DNA of 64,000 nt from Hydrogenophaga sp. (GCF_030373225.1 NZ_JAUCZG010000004.1:62001-126000); one strand, 5' to 3'; shown: positions 16,471 through 25,173, numbered from the stretch's first letter. Numbers and translations are program-made. Notes: a model not told the origin generated them from the letters alone.

Positions 16471-17432
16471 CAGTTTCTCCAGTCCAGAACCATCTTCAGA
16501 CACTGCGGATCGCCGAAGGCGGCCGCGTAGGCGTCGCTGGCGCGCGCCGGCGTTTCGGTGTGGGTGATCAGGCCGTCGAGCGACAGGCGCCCGGTCTGCA
16601 CCAGTTGCGTCACGGCCACCAGGTCGGGGCGCTTCCATTCGGCGGCGGCGCGGATCTGCACTTCGCGCATGAAGGCCGGGGCAAACGAGAACGAGATGTC
16701 GTTCTTGTAGAAGCCGGCCAGCACCACCTCGCCACCCTTGGCCATGCGCGGGATGACGCGGTTGAGGATGTCGGAGTCGCCGCTGACGTCGTAGATCGCG
16801 CGGTAGTCCTTGCGGGTGTCTTCATCGGGGCTGATCACGCTGTAGCCCTCGGCGCCGACACGGCGAGCGGCCTGCGTTTCCCACACCACGGGGGCGGGGC
16901 CGCCGGCGGCCACGGTCAGGCGCGCCAGCAGGCGACCCATGACGCCGTGGCCGATGATCAGGTCGGGCGGCGTGGCCGGTGCGCGGCTGCCGCCGAAGGT
17001 GACCGAGTGGTAGGCGGTGGCGGCGAGCGCCAGCAGCACCATCTGCGAGCCCAGGTCTTCGTTGAGTTTGACCACGCGGTCGTGCGACACCACCAGGCGG
17101 GAGCCGGCGCCACCGAAGAGGTTGTGCACCCCCTCGAAGCTGTAGGAGCCCGGCACGAAGACCCGGTCACCGCTCTGGATGCGGGCCTGGCCCTGGCCGC
17201 AGTCGCCTTGTGTGTGAACCACACGGCCCACCGTTTCATAACCGGGAACCAGGGGGTAACCCATGCCCGGGAAGGGCGGCATGCTGCCGTCCCAGAGCAG
17301 ACGTTCGGTGCCGGTGCTGATGCCGCTGTGCTCGACTTCGACCACAAGGTCGCCGTCGATGAGGCTGCGCAGTTCCAGGGTCCGCACCGAGAGGTTGCAC
17401 GGGCTCTGGAAAACGATGGCTTGGGCTTGCAT
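16470..17432 (-). CDS. bchC: bacteriochlorophyllide a dehydrogenase
   Basis: BchC oxidises the 3-hydroxyethyl group to the acetyl group of bacteriochlorophyllide a. It is a zinc-less member of the MDR alcohol-dehydrogenase family. The 320-residue protein has the family N-terminus MQAQAIVFQ, SGISTGTERLLW, FPGMGYPLVPGYETVG and the nucleotide site IGHGVMGRLLA. The ATG at 17432 matches the conserved start. It lies only 7 bases downstream of a good -10 element (TTTAAT), so the message made from this promoter may have no leader. Two PpsR-type boxes cover the promoter. Confidence 0.95.
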   Translation of the reverse strand: MQAQAIVFQSPCNLSVRTLELRSLIDGDLVVEVEHSGISTGTERLLWDGSMPPFPGMGYPLVPGYETVGRVVHTQGDCGQGQARIQSGDRVFVPGSYSFEGVHNLFGGAGSRLVVSHDRVVKLNEDLGSQMVLLALAATAYHSVTFGGSRAPATPPDLIIGHGVMGRLLARLTVAAGGPAPVVWETQAARRVGAEGYSVISPDEDTRKDYRAIYDVSGDSDILNRVIPRMAKGGEVVLAGFYKNDISFSFAPAFMREVQIRAAAEWKRPDLVAVTQLVQTGRLSLDGLITHTETPARASDAYAAAFGDPQCLKMVLDWRN

Positions 17433-17436
17433 GATG

Positions 17437-17454
17437 TGTATTAAAGAGTTGACA
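17437..17454. promoter_or_regulatory. PpsR/CrtJ box 1 at bchC
   Basis: TGTATTAAAGAGTTGACA is a perfect TGT-N12-ACA palindrome, the recognition pattern of the photosynthesis repressor PpsR/CrtJ. It covers the -10 element and part of the spacer of the bchC promoter and ends 5 bases from the bchC start codon. Confidence 0.8.
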
Positions 17455-17468
17455 TCAAAAAGTGTCAA
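17440..17468 (-). promoter_or_regulatory. bchC sigma-70-type promoter
   Basis: On the minus strand a perfect TTGACA (17463-17468) is followed after 17 bases by TTTAAT (17440-17445). The expected start of transcription is 6-8 bases further on, at or within one base of the bchC ATG. Both elements are overlapped by PpsR boxes, so repression by blocking RNA polymerase is expected. Confidence 0.7.
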
Positions 17469-17480
17469 GAGAAAGTGACA
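17463..17480. promoter_or_regulatory. PpsR/CrtJ box 2 at bchC
   Basis: TGTCAAGAGAAAGTGACA is the second perfect TGT-N12-ACA box, 8 bases from box 1, the spacing known for CrtJ at the Rhodobacter capsulatus bchC promoter. It covers the -35 element and also encodes the last residues and stop of crtF. Confidence 0.8.
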
Positions 17481-18682
17481 CTGCTTTGGGCTTTGCCGGG
17501 TAAACCCCTAGCTTCGTCGCGGGATTTGCGGCCGAGCAGCAGCTGGGCATGCAGCGGAATCGGGTTCGGTACCCGTTCGATGTGGGTGAAGCCGGCCTCT
17601 TCCATGAGCGACGTGAGCTCGGCGGGGGTGCGCAGGCGGCCCGATCCCATGGCCATCAGGTAAAAATGGAAATACGGGTCGCTGGGCTCGGGCGCACCGC
17701 CGGCCTGGGCCATCGGCTCGGCGAGCAACAGCGCGCCGCCCAGGGGCAGGGCGTTGAAGATGGCGCGCAGCACGGTGCGCACATCGCCATCCGGGTGGTC
17801 GTGGGCCACGCGCACCAGGGTCACCAGGTCGGCACCACGCGGCAGCGCGTCTTTGGTGAAGCTCCCGCCGTGGGTGCTGATGCGATCGCCCAGGCCCTGG
17901 CGCTGCACCTGCTCCGAGGCCAGGGCCGCCACGGGCGGCAGGTCGAACAGCTGCAGCTGCAGGTGAGGGTGGCGGCGCGCCAGCGCGCTCACCCAGCCGC
18001 CCATGCCGCCGCCCACGTCGAGCACCACGCGGTGTTCGGCAAACGAGTACGAGGCCAGCAGCTCTTCGATCACGAAACGCTGCGAGGTGGACATCAGCGA
18101 GGAGTAGCGCGCGAACTGTTCACCCGGCGCCGGTGCCTGCGGCTGCCCGGCCGGGTCTTCGGTGTAGGGCCACCAGGCGTGCATGCGCGCCGCATTCGGG
18201 TCGCGCAACAGGGCCAGCGGGTCGCGCATGTCGTCATAGAGCACCGCGTTGTGTTCGACCATGTCGCGGATGCCGGCGTGCGCCACCACCGGCGCACCCA
18301 TGCGCCCCAGGCCGTAGCGGGCGCCGCCGCGCCGCTCCAGCAGGTGCAGGGCCACGGCCGAATCGAGCAGGCGCTGCAGCTGGGCGGTGGGCAGCCTGCA
18401 CAGCGTGGCGAGTTCGTCGGCCGTGCGCGGCGCGTCCAGCACCTGCTCGAACAGCTTGAGACGCACACACGCCAGCAGCACCTGGGTGTGCACGAAGCCG
18501 GCCATGAGGTCGAACAGTTGTGCCGAGCGGCGGCGCACCAGCCAGCGGGTGAGCGGGCTGCGGCTGGCCCAGCGGTTGAGCGCGGGGCTGGTCATCCAGC
18601 GGTCGATGCGGCTGGCCAGCCGCTCGCGCCAGGAGGGTGGCGGCCCTTCCGCGATCGGCTTGAAACTGTCCAGGGTGGTCAT
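17465..18682 (-). CDS. crtF: demethylspheroidene/hydroxyneurosporene O-methyltransferase
   Basis: CrtF methylates the 1-hydroxyl group made by CrtC, using S-adenosylmethionine. The 405-residue protein has an N-terminal helical dimerisation part (LMAGFVHTQVLLACVRLKLF) and a C-terminal methyltransferase domain with the glycine-rich site VVLDVGGGMGGW at about residue 220, followed by LFDLPPV and LRVAHDHPD-type sequence (VRVAHDH). The stop codon lies inside PpsR box 2 of the downstream bchC promoter. It starts 12 bases after crtE. Confidence 0.93.
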   Translation of the reverse strand: MTTLDSFKPIAEGPPPSWRERLASRIDRWMTSPALNRWASRSPLTRWLVRRRSAQLFDLMAGFVHTQVLLACVRLKLFEQVLDAPRTADELATLCRLPTAQLQRLLDSAVALHLLERRGGARYGLGRMGAPVVAHAGIRDMVEHNAVLYDDMRDPLALLRDPNAARMHAWWPYTEDPAGQPQAPAPGEQFARYSSLMSTSQRFVIEELLASYSFAEHRVVLDVGGGMGGWVSALARRHPHLQLQLFDLPPVAALASEQVQRQGLGDRISTHGGSFTKDALPRGADLVTLVRVAHDHPDGDVRTVLRAIFNALPLGGALLLAEPMAQAGGAPEPSDPYFHFYLMAMGSGRLRTPAELTSLMEEAGFTHIERVPNPIPLHAQLLLGRKSRDEARGLPGKAQSSVTFS

Positions 18683-18694
18683 GGTGCAGCGCCT

Positions 18695-19606
18695 TCAGGC
18701 GGCCAGGCGCACGGCGGGGTGGTCGGCGGTGCGCTGCAACTCGATGCGGTCGCAGGTGCTTTGCGGGATCAGGCGGCGCGACTCGTGCAGCACCAGCTGG
18801 CGCATGGCGCTGCGGCTCTGGCAGGCGGGCACCGAGTCGATGGCGGCCTGCATCAGCCCGTGGAAATGGTCGATCGCGCCGACCAGCCCGAGCTTGGATG
18901 CGGCACTGGGACGGCCATGCTGTGCGTCCTGGCCGGCGGGCTTGCCCAGCTCGTCGGCCTGCATCAGCACGTCGCGGATGTCGTCGGCCACCTGGTAGGC
19001 CTCGCCCAGGCATTCGCCCAGCGGGCGCCAGGCCTGCGGGTCCGCGCCTGCGGCCTGCGCACCGGCGCAGGTGGAGGCCACGAACAGGGCGCCGGTCTTG
19101 GCGCGCTGGTACTGGCCGAGTTCGACCCGGTTCTCGCATTCCCAGGCCTGCCCGGCGACGATGCCGTCGGGCGCGCCGGTGCCGATGCACACGGTCTCGA
19201 TCAGGCCGGCCAGGCGCTCGGGGTGCAGGCTGCCGGCACGAGCGAGGATCTGGTAGGCCATCACGATCAGCGCGTCGCCGGTGAGCAGGGCCAGCGGCTC
19301 GCCATAAACCTTGTGCACGGCGGGCTGGCCGCGGCGGGTGTCGGCGTCATCGAAGCAGGGCATGTCGTCGTGCACCAGCGAGGCGCAATGCAGCAGCTCG
19401 ATGGCCATCGCGGCGGCGTTGGTGAGGGCGGGCGCGTCTTCGCCGCAGGCGCCGGCCACGGCCAGGCAGAGTTGCGGGCGAATGCGCGCGCCACCCGGAA
19501 ACACGGCGTGGCGCATCGCGGCCATCAGACGGGGTGGGGCGCTGGGGCTGCAGGCCAGGGTCAGCTCGTGGTCCAGCGCGGCTTGTATGCGAGTCATCAT
19601 GTCCAT
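18695..19606 (-). CDS. crtE: geranylgeranyl diphosphate synthase
   Basis: CrtE condenses IPP units to geranylgeranyl diphosphate, the precursor of carotenoids and of the bacteriochlorophyll tail. The first aspartate-rich motif is DDMPCFDDAD (80-89) and the second is ADDIRD (about 206-211), the signature of trans-prenyltransferases. I chose ATG 19606 (MDMMTRIQ) because AAGGGG lies 6 bases upstream. The longer ATG at 19636 would start inside a PpsR box and has no ribosome site. It is the first gene of the long minus-strand transcript and is divergent from ccmA. Confidence 0.93.
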   Translation of the reverse strand: MDMMTRIQAALDHELTLACSPSAPPRLMAAMRHAVFPGGARIRPQLCLAVAGACGEDAPALTNAAAMAIELLHCASLVHDDMPCFDDADTRRGQPAVHKVYGEPLALLTGDALIVMAYQILARAGSLHPERLAGLIETVCIGTGAPDGIVAGQAWECENRVELGQYQRAKTGALFVASTCAGAQAAGADPQAWRPLGECLGEAYQVADDIRDVLMQADELGKPAGQDAQHGRPSAASKLGLVGAIDHFHGLMQAAIDSVPACQSRSAMRQLVLHESRRLIPQSTCDRIELQRTADHPAVRLAA

Positions 19607-19630
19607 GAGCGCCCCTTGACCGTGGTCGGA

Positions 19631-19648
19631 TGTCATCGATATGTGACA
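19631..19648. promoter_or_regulatory. PpsR/CrtJ box 1 at crtE
   Basis: TGTCATCGATATGTGACA is a perfect TGT-N12-ACA box, lying between the predicted crtE transcription start and the crtE ribosome site. It is 8 bases from the second box. Confidence 0.8.
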
Positions 19649-19656
19649 TCAATGGC

Positions 19657-19674
19657 TGTCAATCTAACATGACA
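19657..19674. promoter_or_regulatory. PpsR/CrtJ box 2 at crtE
   Basis: TGTCAATCTAACATGACA is a perfect TGT-N12-ACA box that fully covers the -10 element of the crtE promoter. The pair has the same 8-bp gap as the pair at bchC. Confidence 0.8.
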
Positions 19675-19688
19675 CTTGAGATTGTCAA
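19661..19688 (-). promoter_or_regulatory. crtE sigma-70-type promoter
   Basis: On the minus strand TTGACA (19683-19688) is followed after 16 bases by TAGATT (19661-19666). It drives crtE and probably the whole crtEF-bchCXYZ-puf transcript, about 50 bases upstream of the crtE ATG. Confidence 0.65.
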
Positions 19689-19791
19689 AGGGTCTTTTCT
19701 TGTGCAGCGCACACAGGTCCGATGGCCCGAACGATCGGGCCGCGACCGGGCCGAAACGCCGGAAACTCAGCCCCGCCATGGGTTTTTCCGC

Positions 19792-19821
19792 TTGGATGGG
19801 CAAAACGACTGGTGCTATAAG
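19792..19821 (+). promoter_or_regulatory. candidate ccm operon promoter
   Basis: TTGGAT (19792-19797), an 18-base spacer and TATAAG (19816-19821) form a moderate sigma-70-type promoter pointing to ccmA, which starts 75 bases downstream. A PpsR box follows directly. The rest of the 289-base crtE-ccmA gap holds the crtE promoter and nothing else that I can recognise. Confidence 0.45.
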
Positions 19822-19839
19822 TGTCACACCAAGTTGACA
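19822..19839. promoter_or_regulatory. PpsR/CrtJ box in front of the ccm operon
   Basis: TGTCACACCAAGTTGACA is a perfect TGT-N12-ACA box, adjacent to the -10 of the candidate ccm promoter. It is 148 bases from the crtE pair. It could repress ccm directly or help loop the divergent region. Confidence 0.65.
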
Positions 19840-19895
19840 TACCAAATTTGAGACACTCCGGTGAAGCATCCGACGTCCCGAACGAAAGTTCGCCC

Positions 19896-20519
19896 ATGAG
19901 CGGCACCCTGGCCCTGAACCAGGTGAGTTGCGTGCGCGGCGAACGCAGCCTGTTCAGCGGCCTGAACCTGCAGTTGTCCGGCGGACGACTGCTGCGTGTG
20001 ACCGGAGCCAACGGCGCCGGCAAGACCAGCCTGCTGCGCCTGATGTGCGGCCTGCTCGCGCCCACCGAGGGCGAGGTGCTGTGGCGCGGGGAGCCACTGG
20101 CGGCGCAGCGCGAGCGCTGGGGCCGCGAACTGGTGTACCTGGGCCACGCGGCCGCACTCAAGGAAGACCTGTCTCCCCTGGACAACCTGCAGCACGCCTG
20201 CACGCTGGGCGGCCAGGGTGTGGTGCGCGCGGCCGCCCTGCAGGCGCTGTCCGACGCCGGGCTGCGCGGTTTCGAACGCACGCCGGCGCGCCGCCTGTCG
20301 CAAGGCCAGCGCCGCCGCTGTGGGCTGGCCCGCCTGGTGCTGGCGCGTTCGGCGCCCTTGTGGGTGCTCGACGAACCTTTCAACGCGCTGGACACCGCCG
20401 CCACCGCCTGGCTCGAGGGCCTGATCCGTGCCCAGTTGCTGCGCGGCGGCTCGGTGGTACTCACCAGCCACCAGGGCGTGGCGCTCGACGACACGCCGCA
20501 CCAGGTGCTCGACCTGTGA
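19896..20519 (+). CDS. ccmA: haem export ATP-binding protein
   Basis: CcmA is the ATPase of the CcmABCD complex, which releases haem-loaded CcmE in cytochrome c maturation system I. The 207-residue protein has Walker A GANGAGKTS (37-45), the ABC signature RLSQGQRRR and Walker B LWVLDEPF. ATG 19896 gives the normal length; upstream in-frame sequence is non-conserved. It opens a gapless ccmABCDEFGHI operon divergent from crtE, with a PpsR-type box in front. The stop overlaps the ccmB start. Confidence 0.95.
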   Translation: MSGTLALNQVSCVRGERSLFSGLNLQLSGGRLLRVTGANGAGKTSLLRLMCGLLAPTEGEVLWRGEPLAAQRERWGRELVYLGHAAALKEDLSPLDNLQHACTLGGQGVVRAAALQALSDAGLRGFERTPARRLSQGQRRRCGLARLVLARSAPLWVLDEPFNALDTAATAWLEGLIRAQLLRGGSVVLTSHQGVALDDTPHQVLDL

Positions 20520-21235
20520 ACACCCAGGTGGCCACCAGCGTGCCCGCCCCCGCCGCGTCGCCGGGCTGGCTGGAAGGCTTTCGCTGCATGTTCCAGCGCG
20601 ACCTGCGCATCGCCCTGCGCCGACGCACCGACTCGCTGGCCGCGGTGGTGTTCTTCGTGATGGTGGTGAGCCTGTTCCCGCTGGGCGTGGGGCCGGAGCC
20701 CGCGCTGTTGCGCACCATGGCGCCGGGCGTGGTGTGGGTCGCCGCACTGCTGGCCTGCACGCTGCCGCTGGCCCGCCTGTTTGCCGACGACCTGCAGGAT
20801 GGCACGCTCGAACAACTGCTGGTCTCGGCCCATCCGCTGCCGCTGCTGGTGCTGGGCAAGATCTGCGCGCACTGGTGCGGCTCTGTTCTGTTGCTGGTGC
20901 TGGTGTCGCCGCTGCTGGCGCTGCAGTTCGATCTCCCGGCATCCAGCACCGGCGTGCTGTTGCTCACGCTGCTGGTGGGCACGCCGGTGCTCAGCCTGGT
21001 GGGCGCCATTGGCGCGGCGCTCACGCTGGGTCTGCGCGGCGGCGGCGTGCTGATGTCGCTGCTCACGCTGCCGCTGGTGATTCCGGTGCTGATCTTCGGT
21101 GCCGGGGCGGTGCAGGCGCACAGCGCCGGGCTCGGTGTGGCCGGGCACTTTTCCCTGCTCGGCGCCTTGTTGCTGCTCAGCCTGTTCGCCGCACCGCTGG
21201 TGACCAGCGCTGCCCTGCGCATCTCGATGGAGTGA
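20516..21235 (+). CDS. ccmB: haem exporter permease CcmB
   Basis: CcmB is the membrane partner of CcmA. The 239-residue protein has six hydrophobic helices and the family N-terminal segment FQRDLRIALRRRTDSL before the first helix, then LFADDLQDGTLEQLLVS. The GTG start at 20516 overlaps the ccmA stop (GTGA), which supports coupled translation; the first 25 residues are not conserved-looking, so a later start is possible. Confidence 0.93.
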   Translation: MNTQVATSVPAPAASPGWLEGFRCMFQRDLRIALRRRTDSLAAVVFFVMVVSLFPLGVGPEPALLRTMAPGVVWVAALLACTLPLARLFADDLQDGTLEQLLVSAHPLPLLVLGKICAHWCGSVLLLVLVSPLLALQFDLPASSTGVLLLTLLVGTPVLSLVGAIGAALTLGLRGGGVLMSLLTLPLVIPVLIFGAGAVQAHSAGLGVAGHFSLLGALLLLSLFAAPLVTSAALRISME

Positions 21236-21238
21236 CCG

Positions 21239-21982
21239 ATGGCTTCAATCAACTGGTTCCATTACGCGGCGCCGCAGCGCTTCTACCCGCTGGCCGGCAG
21301 GCTGGTGCCGTGGTTCGGTGCACTGGCGGTGGTGCTCACGGCGGTCGGGCTTTACATCGGCCTGTGGGTCGCGCCCACCGATGCGCAACAGGGCGAGGCC
21401 TACCGCATCATCTTCGTGCACGTGCCCACGGCCTGGATGTCGATGCTGGTGTACCTGGTCATGGCCACCTGGGCGGCGATCGGCCTGGTGTTCAACTCGC
21501 GCCTGTCTTCGATGATGGCCACGGCGCTGGCGCCCACCGGTGCGCTCATGACCTTTCTCGCGCTGTGGACCGGCGCCCTGTGGGGCAAACCGACCTGGGG
21601 CACCTGGTGGGTGTGGGACGCACGCCTGACCTCCGAGCTGGTGCTGCTGTTCCTCTACATCGGCTTCATGGCGCTGCACAGCGCCATCGACGACACGCGC
21701 CGCGCCGACCGGGCCGCCGGCCTGCTGGCCATCGTGGGCGTGGTCAACCTGCCCATCATCTATTTCTCGGTGCAGTGGTGGAACACGCTGCACCAGGGCG
21801 CGTCGGTCAGCTTCACCGAGGCACCGAGCATGGCCACGCCGATGCTGCTGGGCATGCTGGTGATGGCGCTGGCCTGCTGGATGTACTGCATCGCGGTGGC
21901 GCTGGCCCGGGTGCGGCTGATCATGCTGGAGCGCGAACGCCATGCGCCCTGGGCGCGGCAGGCACTGGAGAGACTCGCATGA
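21239..21982 (+). CDS. ccmC: haem transporter CcmC
   Basis: CcmC loads haem onto CcmE at the outer face of the membrane. The 247-residue protein has six helices and the tryptophan-rich haem-handling motif WGTWWVWDARLTSEL (about 120-134), plus the flanking conserved histidines in IFVHVPTAWMS and at HSAID-like position. It starts 3 bases after ccmB and overlaps ccmD by 4 bases. Confidence 0.96.
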   Translation: MASINWFHYAAPQRFYPLAGRLVPWFGALAVVLTAVGLYIGLWVAPTDAQQGEAYRIIFVHVPTAWMSMLVYLVMATWAAIGLVFNSRLSSMMATALAPTGALMTFLALWTGALWGKPTWGTWWVWDARLTSELVLLFLYIGFMALHSAIDDTRRADRAAGLLAIVGVVNLPIIYFSVQWWNTLHQGASVSFTEAPSMATPMLLGMLVMALACWMYCIAVALARVRLIMLERERHAPWARQALERLA

Positions 21983-22158
21983 ACAACCTGGGTGATTTCC
22001 TGGCCATGGGCGGATACGGCCTCTATGTGTGGGGCTCGCTGGGCATGTGCGCGGCGGTGGTGGCGGCCGAGCTGATGGCGATCCGCTTTCGCCGGCGCCT
22101 GCTGGTGCAGGAGGCGCAGCAAGCGCGCGACGACGCCGCTGTGGAGCGCACCGCATGA
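21979..22158 (+). CDS. ccmD: haem exporter protein CcmD
   Basis: CcmD is a tiny one-helix protein that holds CcmE in the ABC complex. The 59 residues start [20 protein letters not shown], typical of the family, followed by one membrane helix and a basic cytoplasmic tail (RFRRRLL). The start overlaps the ccmC stop and the stop overlaps the ccmE start (both ATGA). The gene is shorter than most length cut-offs. Confidence 0.93.
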   Translation: MNNLGDFLAMGGYGLYVWGSLGMCAAVVAAELMAIRFRRRLLVQEAQQARDDAAVERTA

Positions 22159-22646
22159 AGGCGCGCAGCCGCCGCCTGGTTGCACTGGCCGTGGGTCTGC
22201 TCACGCTGGGGGCGGCCACCGCCCTCGTGCTCAACGCCTTCAACAGCAACCTCGTGTTCTTCTTCAGCCCGACCCAGGTCATGGCCAACGAGGCGCCGCG
22301 TGAGCGCAACTTCCGCGTTGGTGGCCTGGTGGAAGAGGGCAGCGTGGCGCGCGAGCCCACGGGACTGACCATCCGCTTCAAGGTGACCGACACCGCGCAG
22401 AGCATTCCGGTGACCTACACCGGCTTGCTGCCCGACCTGTTCCAGGAGGGCAAGGGTGTGGTTGCCCAAGGCAAGCTGGGCGCCGACGGCGTGTTCCGCG
22501 CCGACCAGGTGCTGGCCAAACACGACGAAAACTACATGGCGCCCGAAGCGGCCGAAGCGCTGGCGAAAGCCCGCCAGGCCAAGGCGTCGGCGGTGCAGTT
22601 GCCGGGGCAGACGTCGCTGGTCCTGCCGGAAGGAAGCCCTCGATGA
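22155..22646 (+). CDS. ccmE: cytochrome c-type haem chaperone CcmE
   Basis: CcmE carries haem covalently in the periplasm. The 163-residue protein has one N-terminal membrane anchor (7-28) and an OB-fold domain with the haem-binding His123 and Tyr127 in [11 protein letters not shown]; the family usually has YMPPE, so Ala129 is a mild variation. It overlaps ccmD and ccmF by 4 bases on each side. Confidence 0.96.
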   Translation: MKARSRRLVALAVGLLTLGAATALVLNAFNSNLVFFFSPTQVMANEAPRERNFRVGGLVEEGSVAREPTGLTIRFKVTDTAQSIPVTYTGLLPDLFQEGKGVVAQGKLGADGVFRADQVLAKHDENYMAPEAAEALAKARQAKASAVQLPGQTSLVLPEGSPR

Positions 22647-24649
22647 TTCCCGAACTTGGCCATTTCGCCGCCTTGCTGGCGCTGGTGATGGCGCTGGTGC
22701 AAAGCGTGTTCCCGCTGGTGGGCGCGCAGCAGGGTCGCCGCCACTGGATGGCACTGGCACGGCCCGCCGCGTTCGCGCAGTTCATGCTGCTGCTGGTGTC
22801 CTTCGCCTGCCTCACGCAGGCCTTCGTGACCAGTGACTTCTCGGTCTTGCTCGCCGCCGAACATTCGCACACCAGCGCGCCCCTGATCTACCGCATCACC
22901 GCGGTCTGGGGCAACCACGAAGGATCCATCCTGCTGTGGAGCCTGATCCTGGCCGGCTGGACGCTGGCGGTTGCGGTGTTCTCCGACCAGCTCGACGAGC
23001 CGATGCGCGCGCGCGTGCTGGGCATCATGGGGCTGATCAGCGTGGGCTTTCTGCTGTTCACCCTGCTCACGTCGAATCCGTTCGAGCGCCTGTACCCGGT
23101 GCCGCTGGACGGCAAGGACCTCAACCCCTTGCTGCAAGACCCTGGCATGGCGATCCACCCGCCCATGCTCTACATGGGCTACGTGGGTTTTGTGGTGCCG
23201 TTCGCGTTCGCCGTGGCGGCCCTGCTGGCCGGCCGGGTCGACGCGGCCTGGGCACACTGGTCGCGCCCCTGGACCACGCTGGCCTGGTGTTTCCTCACCG
23301 CGGGCATTGCGCTGGGCAGCTTCTGGGCCTATTACGAACTGGGCTGGGGTGGCTGGTGGTTCTGGGACCCGGTGGAGAACGCCTCCTTCATGCCCTGGCT
23401 GGTGGGCACGGCGCTGATCCATTCGCTCTCGGTCACCGAGAAGCGCGGCGGCTTCAAGCTGTGGACGGCGCTGCTGGCCATCCTGGCGTTTTCGCTCTCG
23501 CTGCTGGGCACCTTCATCGTTCGCTCGGGCGTGCTGAGCTCGGTGCATGCGTTTGCCACCGACCCCGAGCGCGGCCTGTTCATCCTGGTGTTCTTCACGC
23601 TGGTGGTGGGCGGCTCGCTCACGCTGTTTGCCTGGCGCGGGCCCAGGGTGGGCGGCGGCGGCCAGTTTGAAATGCTCTCGCGCGAGAGCCTGCTGCTGGC
23701 CAACAACGTGCTGCTGGTGGTGGCCGCGGCGGCCGTGCTGCTGGGCACGCTCTACCCGCTGCTCATCGATGCGCTGGGCATGGGCAAGCTGTCGGTCGGC
23801 CCGCCGTATTTCAACGCGGTGTTCGTGCCGCTGGTTGCGCCGGCCCTGTTCCTCATGGGCGTGGGGCCGCTGGCGCGCTGGCGCCAGGCCTCGCTGGGCG
23901 ACCTGGCGCACCAGCTGCGCTGGGCCGCCGGCGTGAGCGTGGCCAGCGCGGTGATCGCGCCGCTGGTGCTGCAGCGCTGGACGCCGCTGACCGGGCTGGG
24001 CCTGTTGCTGGCGGTGTGGGTCGCGAGCACGGCGGTGCTCAACCTGGTTCAACGCGTGCGCTCGCACCCGGCGTCTGCCTGGGCTGCCCTGCGCGCGCAG
24101 CCCGGCAGCTACTTCGGCATGTTGCTGGCCCACTTCGGTGTGGCGGTGTTCATTGCCGGGGTCACGGTGGTCAGCAGTTTCCAGACCGAAAACGACGTTC
24201 GCATGGAAGTGGGGCAGAGCGCCGAGGTGGGGGGCTACAGCATCCGGCTGGACGCCATGAACCTGGTGCAGGGGCCCAACTTCACCTCGGTGCAGGGCAC
24301 GCTGAACCTCAGCCGCAACGGCGAGCTGGTGGCGGTGCTGAGGCCCGAGCGGCGCATCTACACCGTGAGCCGCACGGCCATGACCGAAGTGGCGATCGAC
24401 CGCAGCGTGATGCGTGATGTGTACGTGGCGCTTGGAGAGCCGGTGAGCGAGACCGCCTGGAGCGTGCGCCTGCACCACAAGCCCATGGTCAACTGGATCT
24501 GGGGCGGCTGCCTGCTGATGGCCCTGGGCGGCCTGCTGGCGGTCACGGACCGGCGCTACCGCGTGCGCAAGGCGGCCACCACCGCTGTGCCGGCGCCGCA
24601 CAGCCCGGCGGTGGCGCGCGGGGTGATGGCGCGGAGCGCGCGCCCATGA
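22643..24649 (+). CDS. ccmF: cytochrome c haem lyase subunit CcmF
   Basis: CcmF, with CcmH and CcmI, attaches haem from CcmE to apocytochromes. The 668-residue protein has many membrane helices and the haem-handling WWD motif [17 protein letters not shown] (about 235-251). The segment [11 protein letters not shown] and the His-bearing LIHSL region are typical. It is necessary for the four haems of PufC. Overlaps of 4 bases join it to ccmE and ccmG. Confidence 0.97.
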   Translation: MIPELGHFAALLALVMALVQSVFPLVGAQQGRRHWMALARPAAFAQFMLLLVSFACLTQAFVTSDFSVLLAAEHSHTSAPLIYRITAVWGNHEGSILLWSLILAGWTLAVAVFSDQLDEPMRARVLGIMGLISVGFLLFTLLTSNPFERLYPVPLDGKDLNPLLQDPGMAIHPPMLYMGYVGFVVPFAFAVAALLAGRVDAAWAHWSRPWTTLAWCFLTAGIALGSFWAYYELGWGGWWFWDPVENASFMPWLVGTALIHSLSVTEKRGGFKLWTALLAILAFSLSLLGTFIVRSGVLSSVHAFATDPERGLFILVFFTLVVGGSLTLFAWRGPRVGGGGQFEMLSRESLLLANNVLLVVAAAAVLLGTLYPLLIDALGMGKLSVGPPYFNAVFVPLVAPALFLMGVGPLARWRQASLGDLAHQLRWAAGVSVASAVIAPLVLQRWTPLTGLGLLLAVWVASTAVLNLVQRVRSHPASAWAALRAQPGSYFGMLLAHFGVAVFIAGVTVVSSFQTENDVRMEVGQSAEVGGYSIRLDAMNLVQGPNFTSVQGTLNLSRNGELVAVLRPERRIYTVSRTAMTEVAIDRSVMRDVYVALGEPVSETAWSVRLHHKPMVNWIWGGCLLMALGGLLAVTDRRYRVRKAATTAVPAPHSPAVARGVMARSARP

Positions 24650-25170
24650 AACCCTACCTGTGGCCGCTGGCCATCTTCGTGGTCATGCTGGGCTTTCTGG
24701 GCGTGGGCTTGCAGCTCAACCCGCGCGACGTGCCCTCGCCGCTGATCAACAAGCCGGTGCCGGCCTTTCGCCTTCCCACGCTGGCCGCGCCCGACACGCT
24801 GGTCGCTCCCGAAGACTTGCGCGGGCAGGTCTGGCTGCTCAACGTGTGGGCCTCGTGGTGCGTGGCCTGCCAGCAGGAGCACCCGGTGCTCATGGACCTG
24901 GCGCGCCGTTCATCCGTGCCCCTGGTCGGCCTGAACTACAAGGACCAGCGCCACCTGGCACTGACCTGGCTGGGCAAACACGGCAACCCCTACCGGACCA
25001 CCCTGTTCGACGTTGACGGCCGCGTCGGCCTGGACTTCGGCGTGTACGGCGTGCCCGAGACCTATGTGATCGACAAGCTGGGCGTGATCCGCCTCAAGTT
25101 CACCGGGCCGGTCACGCCCGAGGTGGTGCAGGGCACGCTGCTGCCGCTGATGAAACAGCTGGGTGCCTGA
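24646..25170 (+). CDS. ccmG: thiol:disulfide interchange protein (DsbE)
   Basis: CcmG keeps the cysteines of apocytochrome c reduced. The 174-residue thioredoxin-like protein is anchored by an N-terminal helix (5-22) and has the active site WCVAC (Cys72, Cys75) and the cis-proline loop GVPETYVID. Its overlap with ccmF and 3-base gap to ccmH place it inside the operon. Confidence 0.95.
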   Translation: MKPYLWPLAIFVVMLGFLGVGLQLNPRDVPSPLINKPVPAFRLPTLAAPDTLVAPEDLRGQVWLLNVWASWCVACQQEHPVLMDLARRSSVPLVGLNYKDQRHLALTWLGKHGNPYRTTLFDVDGRVGLDFGVYGVPETYVIDKLGVIRLKFTGPVTPEVVQGTLLPLMKQLGA

Positions 25171-25173
25171 GCC

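Noticed and set aside
19607..19636. Longer crtE start at ATG 19636
   Set aside because: The ATG lies inside a PpsR box and the extra residues are not conserved-looking; ATG 19606 has a good ribosome site.
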